A DNA stretch of 64,000 bases, taken from assembly GCF_023667495.1 (NCBI RefSeq), contig NZ_JAMOZL010000001.1, positions 682,001 to 746,000 on the forward strand. Direction: 5' to 3'. Positions within the stretch are counted from its first letter, which is position 1, and every line of letters starts with the position of its first letter. The notes under the pieces were generated by a model that searched no databases, was not told the origin of the DNA, and saw only the letters and a program-made list of their open reading frames with translations. The position numbers were made by a program, and so were the translations under genes. The stretch is from Dyadobacter sp. MSC1_007. GTDB taxonomy: Bacteria > Bacteroidota > Bacteroidia > Cytophagales > Spirosomataceae. This document shows, one piece after another, positions 9,083-16,774 of this stretch.

Positions 9083-9696
9083 AGCGTGTGACGGGCTTTC
9101 GTTTTCCGATAATAGTATTCCAATGATTTTTCACGGCTGCCACACACGTTCATATCACACCATTTGCGCTTTCCGTTTTTGGTTGAGTCAAGAAAAAGCC
9201 ATCCGCAACGCGGGCATTCTTTTATTCTTCTAAAATCCTGATTGGTAGCGATGTCAAACGCCGATTTGAGCACGGGAAGCAGCGGCTCGCCCGGGAAAAC
9301 ATCGTCACCTCCTAAATCGAACTCTGCGCTTGCGGGTCCGAACTTGATATGGATCCGCTGAAAAGCAAGCGAAAGTCTACGATTGAATGCATGAATGACC
9401 GCATTGCCGGGCACGTTGCCTGCTGCAATGGACGAAAAGAGTTCATAAAGCATTTCGCGCGCTTCGATTACATCCTGCAACACCGCCAGGGCGTCATCGG
9501 GGTTTTGCGCGGCATATTCTCTCAGGGCACGCAGTTTTTCGCCGCCAACCGACCCAAGCTTTGCCGACCATACGAGCAGGTCTTCAAATGTTTGGAGGTA
9601 TTCGATTTCTGGTGCAGGCCTTCGTGTGTTGACTGTGTTCACAAAGTCGAAAACAAGGCATCCGCCATCCATTTGCAGGTTTTCCAAAGTTCTCAT
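9079..9696 (-). CDS. CGNR zinc-finger transcriptional regulator
   Basis: A 205-residue protein. The N-terminal ABATE-like domain begins with the family pattern LVFDFVNTVNTR; the C-terminal zinc finger has CPRCGWLFLD, then C-12-C and CGSREK (the CGNR block with Ser for Asn). This family comprises putative stress- or ligand-responsive regulators. The ATG at 9696 is chosen over the TTG one codon upstream. It is divergent from the AraC gene; its -33/-7 promoter and a long palindrome lie in the shared intergenic region. It is followed without a gap by the PD40 gene, its likely target or partner. Confidence 0.8.
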   Translation of the reverse strand: MRTLENLQMDGGCLVFDFVNTVNTRRPAPEIEYLQTFEDLLVWSAKLGSVGGEKLRALREYAAQNPDDALAVLQDVIEAREMLYELFSSIAAGNVPGNAVIHAFNRRLSLAFQRIHIKFGPASAEFDLGGDDVFPGEPLLPVLKSAFDIATNQDFRRIKECPRCGWLFLDSTKNGKRKWCDMNVCGSREKSLEYYYRKTKARHTL

Positions 9697-9727
9697 CAAG
9701 TGACTGGTTGTTCATTTAGGTTCAATT

Positions 9728-9759
9728 CAAAACTAAATTATTTTTACCATTAAATTCAA
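9728..9759 (-). promoter_or_regulatory. Bacteroidota-type promoter of the CGNR/PD40 operon
   Basis: On the minus strand a perfect -7 box TAGTTTTG (9735-9728) lies 21 nt downstream of a TTG (9759-9757), matching the TTG/TAnnTTTG arrangement. It is 32 nt upstream of the CGNR start codon. The left arm of the neighbouring palindrome sits between the two elements. Confidence 0.55.
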
Positions 9760-9780
9760 TTTTATTGGTAAAAATAAATT
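9735..9780. promoter_or_regulatory. Large palindromic operator between divergent regulators
   Basis: Left arm 9735-9749 (aaattatttttacca) and right arm 9766-9780 (tggtaaaaataaatt) match at 14 of 15 positions, with a 16-nt spacer. It lies midway between the CGNR and AraC start codons and overlaps the candidate promoter elements of both. It is most simply a binding site for one of the two regulators. The core half-site is TGGTAAAA. Confidence 0.6.
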
Positions 9781-9792
9781 TTCGCTATTTTG
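9765..9792 (+). promoter_or_regulatory. Possible promoter of the AraC gene
   Basis: TTG (9765-9767) and TATTTTG (9786-9792) are 18 nt apart. The -7 box is one base short of TAnnTTTG. It is 62 nt upstream of the AraC ATG and overlaps the right arm of the palindrome. Confidence 0.35.
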
Positions 9793-9853
9793 GCGGAAAG
9801 ATAGGCGCAGCTATTTGCGCAAGCAGGGTCACAAACATCGAAACCAGCATGTT

Positions 9854-10747
9854 ATGCAGAAAAAATTCAACCTGTCATCCTTCAATCTCTATGAATTTCT
9901 TAAACACCAAAATTTCCACGGCTTCAATGTCCCATTCTTCCTGGCCGACAGACATACCTACAAAAACGCGCATGTGAACTTCCCGTTCCGGACATTTACA
10001 TACGGCCTGGGCATTACGTATACAGGAGAGGGCGATGTGTTCAAGATCGGCAGTACCGATTATACGCTGGCTGCGGGATGTTTGACGACCGTTGGGCCGG
10101 GGATGGTTTGCCAATGGACGGGCAATTACACAGCCGAGCATGACACGGTCTATTTTACCGAAGAGCTGTTCGAAGGCATGCAAAACAATTCTTTCCTGCA
10201 TTCGCTTCCATTCTTTTTCCACGGCGGCAGGCACGTCATCAGCCTGACCGGCGAAGAGACCAAAAAGATGGCTTCCATATTTGCCCTGCTGAAAGAGCTG
10301 AAAGACGATAAAAACGCGGTCCCCGGCATTGTCCATTCGCTGCTCATGCTGGCGGAATCGTTTCACGCCAACCCGGATAACCAGCCCCAAAGTGGTAACG
10401 CCGCCAACCGGGGTTCCAATGGCCGTTCAAACAGGGAAAAAATAGCGCAGGAGTTCAGGAAGCTCGTCGCGGAGCATTTTCCTCAGCATAAGGAAGTCGC
10501 CTTTTACGCTACCGCATTGCATATCACGCCGAAATACCTGAGCGAGGTTTTACAGGCGGAATTAGGTAAGCCCGCCAAAGCGTTTATCGACGAATATGTG
10601 GTGATGGAAGCTAAAAGTTTGCTGAAACAGACTACCCTGTCGATTCAGGAGATCTGTTATTGGCTGGGCTTCGAGGACGCTTCGCATTTCAACAAGTCAT
10701 TCAAAAAACTGACCAACACGACACCCACCGAATACCGGAAAGGGTAG
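9854..10747 (+). CDS. AraC-family transcriptional regulator
   Basis: A 297-residue regulator. The N-terminal cupin-like sensor (about 20-170) is followed by a C-terminal double helix-turn-helix: first helix region with ITPKYLSEVLQAELGKPAKAF, shown here only as a family pattern, and the second ending GFEDASHFNKSFKKLT and TPTEYRKG. The ATG at 9854 is preferred to a TTG 13 codons upstream. It is divergent from the CGNR gene and 99 bp upstream of the epoxide hydrolase on the same strand, so either may be its target. The sensor ligand is unknown. Confidence 0.9.
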   Translation: MQKKFNLSSFNLYEFLKHQNFHGFNVPFFLADRHTYKNAHVNFPFRTFTYGLGITYTGEGDVFKIGSTDYTLAAGCLTTVGPGMVCQWTGNYTAEHDTVYFTEELFEGMQNNSFLHSLPFFFHGGRHVISLTGEETKKMASIFALLKELKDDKNAVPGIVHSLLMLAESFHANPDNQPQSGNAANRGSNGRSNREKIAQEFRKLVAEHFPQHKEVAFYATALHITPKYLSEVLQAELGKPAKAFIDEYVVMEAKSLLKQTTLSIQEICYWLGFEDASHFNKSFKKLTNTTPTEYRKG

Positions 10748-10815
10748 CTGCACATCACGGAGTTTTTTACTATTTTCCCCGAATTCCTTCCTACCGGCAC
10801 GCCGGTTCATAGCGA

Positions 10816-10823
10816 TACCTTTG
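10816..10823 (+). promoter_or_regulatory. Promoter -7 box of the epoxide hydrolase gene
   Basis: TACCTTTG matches TAnnTTTG exactly, 23 nt upstream of the ATG at 10847. No good -33 element is seen at the usual distance, which would fit activation by the adjacent AraC regulator. A small inverted repeat accgg-cacg-ccggt (10793-10806) lies just upstream. Confidence 0.45.
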
Positions 10824-10846
10824 TTTTAATCAAACACCAGGACGCC

Positions 10847-12049
10847 ATGACCAGACTTCGCATTTTTCTCTTGACATGGCTCGCATTGTGCCCGATTATC
10901 ACTTTTTCACAAACCAAAAAAAACTTAGTTATGAAAAACACAGAAGCATTCAAAGTATCGGTTTCGCAGCAAGTATTGGATGATTTAAAAAGCCGTTTAC
11001 AGAACACACGCTGGCCGGGCGAGGCGGAAGGCTCGGGCTGGCACTTCGGAACAAGCGAGGCCTATTTGAAGGATCTGGTACAATACTGGCTCACTAGCTA
11101 CGACTGGCGAAAGCAGGAGGCCGAACTCAACAAATACCCGCAATACATTGCCGATGTGAATGGCGTAAAGGTTCATTTTCAGTATATTAAAGGGAAAGGC
11201 GAAAATTCCAAACCCCTCATTCTCACCCACGGCTGGCCAGATAGCTACTACCGTTTTCACAAGATCATTCCGCTCCTCACCGAAGGCGAACAGAGTTTCG
11301 ACCTCGTGATCCCGTCCACCCCGGGCTTCGGGTTTTCGGACAAAACAGCCCTTACAACCGAAGCCGTCGGCGACTTATGGAAAGAGCTGATGACTGTAAA
11401 CCTCGGTTATGAAAAGTTCTACGCGGCTGGCGGCGATATGGGAATGGGCGTAACCAAAGCATTGGCCTCCAAATATCCGGGCGTAGTGGCCGGCGTGCAT
11501 TTCACCGACATCGGTTACCCCATGGGCCAGGAAGACCCCGCAACCATGACGGAAGCCGAAAAGCAGTTTGCGCAGTTTGTGCAGCAATGGTGGTACAGCG
11601 AAGGCGCTTATGCGATGGTGCATGCCACCAAGCCTCAGTCGCTCGCCTACGGGCTGAACGATTCGCCTACTGGCCTGGCCGCATGGATCGTCAGCTTCGG
11701 CAATGCGGGCGCTCCTGCCGAAATCCTGGAAGAGTCGTTCGGTGGCCGGGACGCATTGCTTACGAACATCATGATCTACTGGGTAACGCAAACGATCGCT
11801 ACTTCGGCGAGAATGTACAAGGCCGAGGCCGTGGGCCAATGGAGTGGCGCCAAGCCATTGGAGAAATCTAACGTGCCTGCGGGGTTGAGCTTGTTCCCCC
11901 GCGAAGCGCAGTTCCCGAAAGAGTGGGCGGAACGGTTTGTAAACGTAGTCAGTTTCCGTAAAATGAATAAGGGTGGGCACTTTGCAGCGCTGGAAGTGCC
12001 GGATATCTTCGCGACAGAATTACGCAACTTCTTTTACAGCATTGATTAA
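10847..12049 (+). CDS. Secreted epoxide hydrolase
   Basis: A 400-residue alpha/beta hydrolase. A signal peptide (residues 1-21, ending TFSQ) is followed by an EHN-type N-terminal domain (about 35-140, VSQQVLDDLKSRL and NTRWP). The core has HGWPDS (oxyanion HGxP motif), the nucleophile elbow GGDMGMG with Asp197, and a late GGHF with the catalytic His378. It should open epoxides to diols; the physiological substrate is unknown. The signal peptide is unusual for classical cytoplasmic epoxide hydrolases and suggests periplasmic action. It follows the AraC gene and ends at a strong terminator. Confidence 0.9.
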   Translation: MTRLRIFLLTWLALCPIITFSQTKKNLVMKNTEAFKVSVSQQVLDDLKSRLQNTRWPGEAEGSGWHFGTSEAYLKDLVQYWLTSYDWRKQEAELNKYPQYIADVNGVKVHFQYIKGKGENSKPLILTHGWPDSYYRFHKIIPLLTEGEQSFDLVIPSTPGFGFSDKTALTTEAVGDLWKELMTVNLGYEKFYAAGGDMGMGVTKALASKYPGVVAGVHFTDIGYPMGQEDPATMTEAEKQFAQFVQQWWYSEGAYAMVHATKPQSLAYGLNDSPTGLAAWIVSFGNAGAPAEILEESFGGRDALLTNIMIYWVTQTIATSARMYKAEAVGQWSGAKPLEKSNVPAGLSLFPREAQFPKEWAERFVNVVSFRKMNKGGHFAALEVPDIFATELRNFFYSID

Positions 12050-12063
12050 TAATAAGAGAGCCG

Positions 12064-12099
12064 AACCAGCGGAGCAACTCGCTCCGCTGGTTTCGTTTT
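12064..12099 (+). terminator. Rho-independent terminator after the epoxide hydrolase
   Basis: A 12-bp perfect stem, aaccagcggagc (12064-12075) with gctccgctggtt (12081-12092), has a 5-nt loop and is followed by tcgtttttt. The T-run is on the plus strand, so it terminates the epoxide hydrolase transcript. Confidence 0.85.
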
Positions 12100-13905
12100 T
12101 TATCTCTTGATGATTTTCCTGGACAAAGTATATCCGCTTCCCATTGTTACCCGCACAATATAAAGCCCGGCAGGAAATCGTTTCGAATCGATAAGTTGCT
12201 GGTTCTTTGTTCGTTGCACAACTACCCCGGCGGTATTGATCACCTCCACCTCCCAGTTTTGAGAAACTCCGCTGATAGCAATGCTGTTTTCAGCCGGGTT
12301 AGGGCTGATACTTACCCTTTGGATTTCGGGCATTCTGACAGCCACCATTTTGGAATACTCGTAACGGGCGTCTTTACCGCCTATCGCGCGATCAACCTGT
12401 TTCAGACGGTAGTAAATAATGGCTGCGGGTTGCTCGGGAATGTCTGTAAACTGATACTCGGAAACCCCGGAAGCAATATGCAAAGGAGCCGAAACCTGCC
12501 CGACTTTCCTGAAAGTTTTCGCGTCGCGTGCCGATTCTATGTCGAAATGATCATGTGATATTTCCAGCGACGTGGCCCAGCTCAACAGCACCTGATTTCG
12601 TTCCAATAACTCGGCACCGAACCTCACAAGCGTCACCGGTAGTCCCGGGCCCACGGTCACGACGCCCGATACACGTACGTCGCTAGGGCAGTCCGAACGC
12701 AGGCATGAAGCATAATAGGTGGTCGACTCCATCAGAACAGGTGTCGTGAAAGTGTTGCCACTCCCGAGAAAGTTTCCATCCGAGGGTGCATCATACCATT
12801 GTACCGACCCATTGCAGCCTGTCGCCGTGAGGGTTGCCGTGGTTCCCTGCGGAATGGTTTGCGGGATCACCGCCGGATCCAGCCCCTTGCTGTTGATCAG
12901 CCCTGATCTTAACAATTCCAACGCACTTCGCATCCGGGTACGCTGGTCGTTGGTGAATTGCGACTGGCATTCGAATGAATTGTAGCCCATGTAATTTTTA
13001 AGGACATTGCCGTAAGGCGCATTATTGTTACAGGGATTTGTTGGATTGAGGTTTCCAAGACAGAGATAATTAGAACTTTGATTAACCGGCTCGGTGTCGC
13101 ATATATTGTCGCCCTGCGTGCTGCAATTGTCGTTGAGGGGGCATTCGACCGTGCCGAGATCGCCCTCGCCAATTCCTCTCGAGAACGTGTGCCCCAGAAA
13201 CAAAGCATGCCCCAGCTCGTGCGCGAGCAACTTGGTATTGAAATATAGCGACATGATCATCATGCCATCGGTAGGCGAGGAGCCCCCAGTGGGATACCCC
13301 GCGAATGCGCCCGCCTGGTCCATATAATTGACCACCCATATATTGTAGTATTCGAGGTTGGTCCAATAACTCATCGGATAAACCTGATCATAGGGCAAGC
13401 CGGGGCCACCGGGGCTGGAAACGCCATATTGCGTGTATGCCTGATTGTTGGTATTAACTCTGTTGATGCCATTGGAAGAAACGCATTGCGGCGACCTGAC
13501 GGCCAGCTTAAATTGAATATGGGTATCCACCCCGTCCGATTCTACGAGCTGGTTTCTGAATGCCTTGTTCACTTCGGTGATCCCGTCGATGATCTGCTGG
13601 TCGGTGAGTAAGGAACTGCCGATGGGTTCCAGAATATGCACGACAACCGGAATCGTATAAACCTCGTCGACGGCATCCGTTCGGTTGGCTTTGGCAGAGG
13701 CAATGTATGCCTTTAAACTTTTTTGTGCGTTGTCAAAAATTTGTCTCTGGGATTTCGAAAGAAGTAGTTTTTGATACTGTGGCGTAGAAGAGCAGGTGGG
13801 GTTGGCTGGCTGTTGGGCGTGTAAAAGGGCTATCGGGAGCCATAGCGCGACAACGATTACAAAGCAGCGGACCCGGACGCGGGAAAGCCTGGTAATGTTC
13901 TTCAT
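12100..13905 (-). CDS. M43-family zinc metalloprotease with T9SS sorting domain
   Basis: A 601-residue secreted protease. The signal peptide ends at LLHAQ. The catalytic domain (about 60-330) has the extended zinc motif HELGHALFLGH (His229, Glu230, His233, His239) and Cys-rich downstream segments, as in pappalysin-like M43 peptidases. It is followed by an Ig-like module (about 345-415), an LPVTLVRF FnIII-like module and a C-terminal sorting domain with SISPNPAENS and LYIVRV. It is predicted to be exported by T9SS and to cleave extracellular proteins. The gene is convergent with the epoxide hydrolase. Confidence 0.9.
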   Translation of the reverse strand: MKNITRLSRVRVRCFVIVVALWLPIALLHAQQPANPTCSSTPQYQKLLLSKSQRQIFDNAQKSLKAYIASAKANRTDAVDEVYTIPVVVHILEPIGSSLLTDQQIIDGITEVNKAFRNQLVESDGVDTHIQFKLAVRSPQCVSSNGINRVNTNNQAYTQYGVSSPGGPGLPYDQVYPMSYWTNLEYYNIWVVNYMDQAGAFAGYPTGGSSPTDGMMIMSLYFNTKLLAHELGHALFLGHTFSRGIGEGDLGTVECPLNDNCSTQGDNICDTEPVNQSSNYLCLGNLNPTNPCNNNAPYGNVLKNYMGYNSFECQSQFTNDQRTRMRSALELLRSGLINSKGLDPAVIPQTIPQGTTATLTATGCNGSVQWYDAPSDGNFLGSGNTFTTPVLMESTTYYASCLRSDCPSDVRVSGVVTVGPGLPVTLVRFGAELLERNQVLLSWATSLEISHDHFDIESARDAKTFRKVGQVSAPLHIASGVSEYQFTDIPEQPAAIIYYRLKQVDRAIGGKDARYEYSKMVAVRMPEIQRVSISPNPAENSIAISGVSQNWEVEVINTAGVVVQRTKNQQLIDSKRFPAGLYIVRVTMGSGYTLSRKIIKR

Positions 13906-13984
13906 GGTTATGGATGCTTGGGTTCACTCGATAATGAATTTCAATATGAATATAATTATATTTATTACACGAAGTTGAATAGAT

Positions 13985-14677
13985 CTAGCTACTTTGTTGC
14001 AAGTGATCCAAGAGGTTCTGAGCCTCGGTGCGGTAATTTCTTACTTTGGACTTTGTCAGGAAACCAGTTAAGGCTTCGATGTTCTGTTTCGGACTTCGAA
14101 TATCCCTTGTTGCCAAAATTTCTGTCAACTGTTTTCCTTCTGTTTGAATTCTGTTGGCAACTTCCTTCAATGATTGGACTGGATTGTCTTGATCAAGGCT
14201 GATATTAAACCCCAACTCATCTTCAATATGAGATACAGCCGCTTTGATCGTTCCGAAGTAGCCACTATTCATCGGGATGTATGCAGGTAGCATTCTTGCG
14301 ATAATTATTGGGTTGAGATTTTTAAGATTGTTAATTGGAATTGAGAGAACCGAATCCTCTACAAATTTGCTGGCGGCTTCAACCTTTCCCAGAAAGGTCA
14401 TCAGTTGGACAATATGCAGGGCTGTTGTTAAGTAACCCTGATGAGACGTCGGATATTTTTTCCAGACTTCTATTGCTAAGTCCAAAGCACCTTGAATATT
14501 TCCGAGATGTTCATATACCTGTACTTTCAAATAGTCAAACATTTGCCGAAGTTGGAAGTCGGACATAATCTCCAAGTTGTTTCGCTCAAATTCTTGAATT
14601 TTATGCTCGGCATTTTCAAAATTGGTACTATAAATTTCGACTATAAGCTGGTCAACTTTCGCTTGGCTGGAACCCAT
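13985..14677 (-). CDS. Hypothetical TPR-like helical protein
   Basis: A 230-residue protein with no signal peptide. It has regular amphipathic helices and repeat-like stretches (FDYLKVQVYEHLGNIQGALD, then a similar block around TALHIVQLM), consistent with a degenerate tetratricopeptide array. The ATG at 14677 is preferred over a TTG one codon upstream. It appears more AT-rich than its neighbours, which hints at transfer. A single TGGTAAAA half-site (14736-14743) lies upstream. I do not recognise a function. Confidence 0.6.
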   Translation of the reverse strand: MGSSQAKVDQLIVEIYSTNFENAEHKIQEFERNNLEIMSDFQLRQMFDYLKVQVYEHLGNIQGALDLAIEVWKKYPTSHQGYLTTALHIVQLMTFLGKVEAASKFVEDSVLSIPINNLKNLNPIIIARMLPAYIPMNSGYFGTIKAAVSHIEDELGFNISLDQDNPVQSLKEVANRIQTEGKQLTEILATRDIRSPKQNIEALTGFLTKSKVRNYRTEAQNLLDHLQQSS

Positions 14678-14905
14678 CAATGCAAGTGGTGGAAATTTCG
14701 ATGTAGATTCAACTCATTAGGTGATTACGGCGGGCTGGTAAAATAGATGACGGCCGAAAGATCAAAGTTGGAAAGATTGTAAAAAGGTAACTAATGCCGA
14801 TCTAAAAGGACTTTAACGTTTGGTTAACATTCTTTTACAACCGTTAACAAGAGCTCAGCGTAAAGATCTGTAGGTTTGTCGAAATCCCTTAAAACAAAAA
14901 GAAAG

Positions 14906-15487
14906 ATGGCAAATCCGCTACGAGTATCTGTTTTATTGATGTTTGTTTTTTGTACCGCTGGGAAAGAACAAGACAAAACTGACCGATCAACAGATTCCGC
15001 TAAGTCCGCAAGTCGCGCCGACTTTTCCGGTGAATGGAAATTGAATGAGTCAAAAAGTGATTTTGCCGGACAGTTTCCCCTTTGTATTTTCGGCGGAGGC
15101 GACCGTCTGAGATCTAAAACAATGAGAATAGCCCGACATGCGGATTTTCTAACCGTAGATGTGGCAAGCTCGTCACTCGACGGGGCGTTGGTTACAAGAC
15201 AAGAGAAATTAACCTTTGACGGCAAAGAAAGTGAAACTACTTTCGTCGGAGTCCCCAGGGCTAAGTCTACCGCCAGGTGGTCGGATGACGGCCAAACCAT
15301 GACCGTTACCTCGGTTAGATCCTTAGATGCCAATGGGGAGAAATTAGATTTTAAAGTAACAGAAGTATGGAAGTTGATCAATGATGGAAAGTCAATTTTT
15401 GTCCAGGTCAATTCAACCTCAACCTCCGGCGAGAGGACTATGAAGCTTGTATATGACCGGCAACGGGCAGCGGATTACCGCTTTTGA
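14906..15487 (+). CDS. Putative lipoprotein or exported protein with FSGEWKLN motif
   Basis: A 193-residue protein. The ATG at 14906 follows an A/G-rich stretch (aaagaaag); a TTG ten codons upstream is less likely. The N-terminus is hydrophobic and reaches FVFC, a poor but possible lipobox, then a charged linker. The mature part begins FSGEWKLNESKSDF, a pattern recurring in bacterial exported proteins of unknown function. The rest is predicted beta-rich, with a lipocalin-like flavour. No operon partner is obvious. Two GTTAAC palindromes 20 bp apart (14823 and 14843) lie upstream. Confidence 0.65.
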   Translation: MANPLRVSVLLMFVFCTAGKEQDKTDRSTDSAKSASRADFSGEWKLNESKSDFAGQFPLCIFGGGDRLRSKTMRIARHADFLTVDVASSSLDGALVTRQEKLTFDGKESETTFVGVPRAKSTARWSDDGQTMTVTSVRSLDANGEKLDFKVTEVWKLINDGKSIFVQVNSTSTSGERTMKLVYDRQRAADYRF

Positions 15488-15609
15488 GCTGCTTGGTCTA
15501 ATTCCCACCAACCTACGAAAAGTTAATATTAAGTTAACTCGCGGACGCGCTTAAAGCCTGGTGAATTAGCCTATTTTTCAGAATTGTAAACAGGCTAATC
15601 TATCCAAGC

Positions 15610-15855
15610 ATGAAAACACTATTTCAAGGTCTCGATTCAATCAATAAGAGAATAATAGTCATCGCCCTTTCAGTTTCAACTGTTCTGCTGAGCGCAAGCG
15701 TCTTTTTCGTAACGGCTTCAAAATCTTTTGCACAAAACGAAAATGCAACCATTAACAAACCCATCGGCCTAGGTTGCGACGAATCCTGCGTTTACTATTT
15801 TGATTCTGACTACAAATTAAAAAGAAGGCCAAAAAGCACCGCAAAGTGGGATTAG
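15610..15855 (+). CDS. Small exported or membrane protein of unknown function
   Basis: An 81-residue product with a hydrophobic segment (about residues 15-38, ending KSFAQ) that could be a signal peptide or a membrane anchor. A short tail with two Cys (GCDESC) and a basic end follows. It is convergent with the alpha/beta hydrolase gene, 22 nt apart. No family is recognised. Confidence 0.5.
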   Translation: MKTLFQGLDSINKRIIVIALSVSTVLLSASVFFVTASKSFAQNENATINKPIGLGCDESCVYYFDSDYKLKRRPKSTAKWD

Positions 15856-15877
15856 TAGGTTTGGATAGTTGTGGGAA

Positions 15878-16720
15878 TTACTTATTCTTAGCCAAGAACT
15901 TGCCGCAAATCATGGCGAAGTACTCGGGGGCGCTCATCCATGGATCATGGCATGCTTCCTTGACTATGCATAGTTCAGCTTGCGGAAAAATGTCCTTGAA
16001 TTGATGAGAATTGTCGATCTGGCAGTTTTTGCCTCCACCGAAGATTAGAACAGGGATTTTGATATTACGAAGACTGTCTATTACCGGTGCGGAGACAAAG
16101 CTGTCACGGGTCTCAAAAGCGGGGGCATCTGTAAACATTTCAATTTCTTTGAAGATCGTGATAGGCTCCTCTGTAATGGTTCCGTCGACGTTTCTTCGTT
16201 TCAGAATCCCTGGTTCCTGAATGGGCTGTTTGTGAGACCGAACTGGAGTCGGATAGACGATTTTCGAATATTCTTTGTTTTTCCCTTCCCACTTATACGT
16301 TCCCGAAAGAATTATCCCTTTCACATCTTCCGGATGCAGGTATGCGTAGATCATCGCGAGGGAGCTTCCCCAGGACGATCCCGCTAAAAAGACTTTTTTC
16401 TTTGGAGAGAGTCTCCGTTTAATCCGCTGCAAGTCCCTTACATGCTCTTGCCATACGTAAGACGCTGCCTGTTCACTGCGGCCACAACCACGCTGATCAT
16501 AATAGACGACAGAGCAAAATTCATTCAGTAAGTCGAATTCAGGACGAAGGTACTGATGCTGCACGCCCGGACCGCCATGCAAGACTATCACAGTTTCTGA
16601 ATGGCCTCCAAGTTTCCAGTAAGCCAATTTCGGGTTTTCGGCTAGAAAGCCATCCTGACCAAATGCCGGAAATGTAAAAGCTGCGATGATCGATATTGCA
16701 ATTAAGGCTTGCATAGGCAT
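15878..16720 (-). CDS. Alpha/beta hydrolase, prolyl iminopeptidase-like
   Basis: A 280-residue exported hydrolase with signal peptide (ending AFGQ). Motifs of peptidase family S33 are visible: HGGPG (oxyanion), DQRGCGRS, the nucleophile elbow GSSWGS, and a late CHDPW segment with the likely catalytic His. Prolyl iminopeptidases and related esterases share this set, so the substrate is open. It is shorter than typical S33 enzymes, with a reduced cap. It stands alone between convergent and tandem neighbours. Confidence 0.8.
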   Translation of the reverse strand: MPMQALIAISIIAAFTFPAFGQDGFLAENPKLAYWKLGGHSETVIVLHGGPGVQHQYLRPEFDLLNEFCSVVYYDQRGCGRSEQAASYVWQEHVRDLQRIKRRLSPKKKVFLAGSSWGSSLAMIYAYLHPEDVKGIILSGTYKWEGKNKEYSKIVYPTPVRSHKQPIQEPGILKRRNVDGTITEEPITIFKEIEMFTDAPAFETRDSFVSAPVIDSLRNIKIPVLIFGGGKNCQIDNSHQFKDIFPQAELCIVKEACHDPWMSAPEYFAMICGKFLAKNK

Positions 16721-16774
16721 ACTTTACCGAAGAAACACCGACATGATACCGAAATTAGCAATTTCCTTAAAACC

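Noticed and set aside
11375..11980. A 201-codon minus-strand frame inside the epoxide hydrolase
   Set aside because: Antisense to the catalytic core of a well-supported gene; no family pattern.
15565..15599. 8-bp inverted repeat attagcct/aggctaat before the 81-residue small gene
   Set aside because: Short arms with a 19-nt spacer in AT-rich DNA; too easily found by chance.
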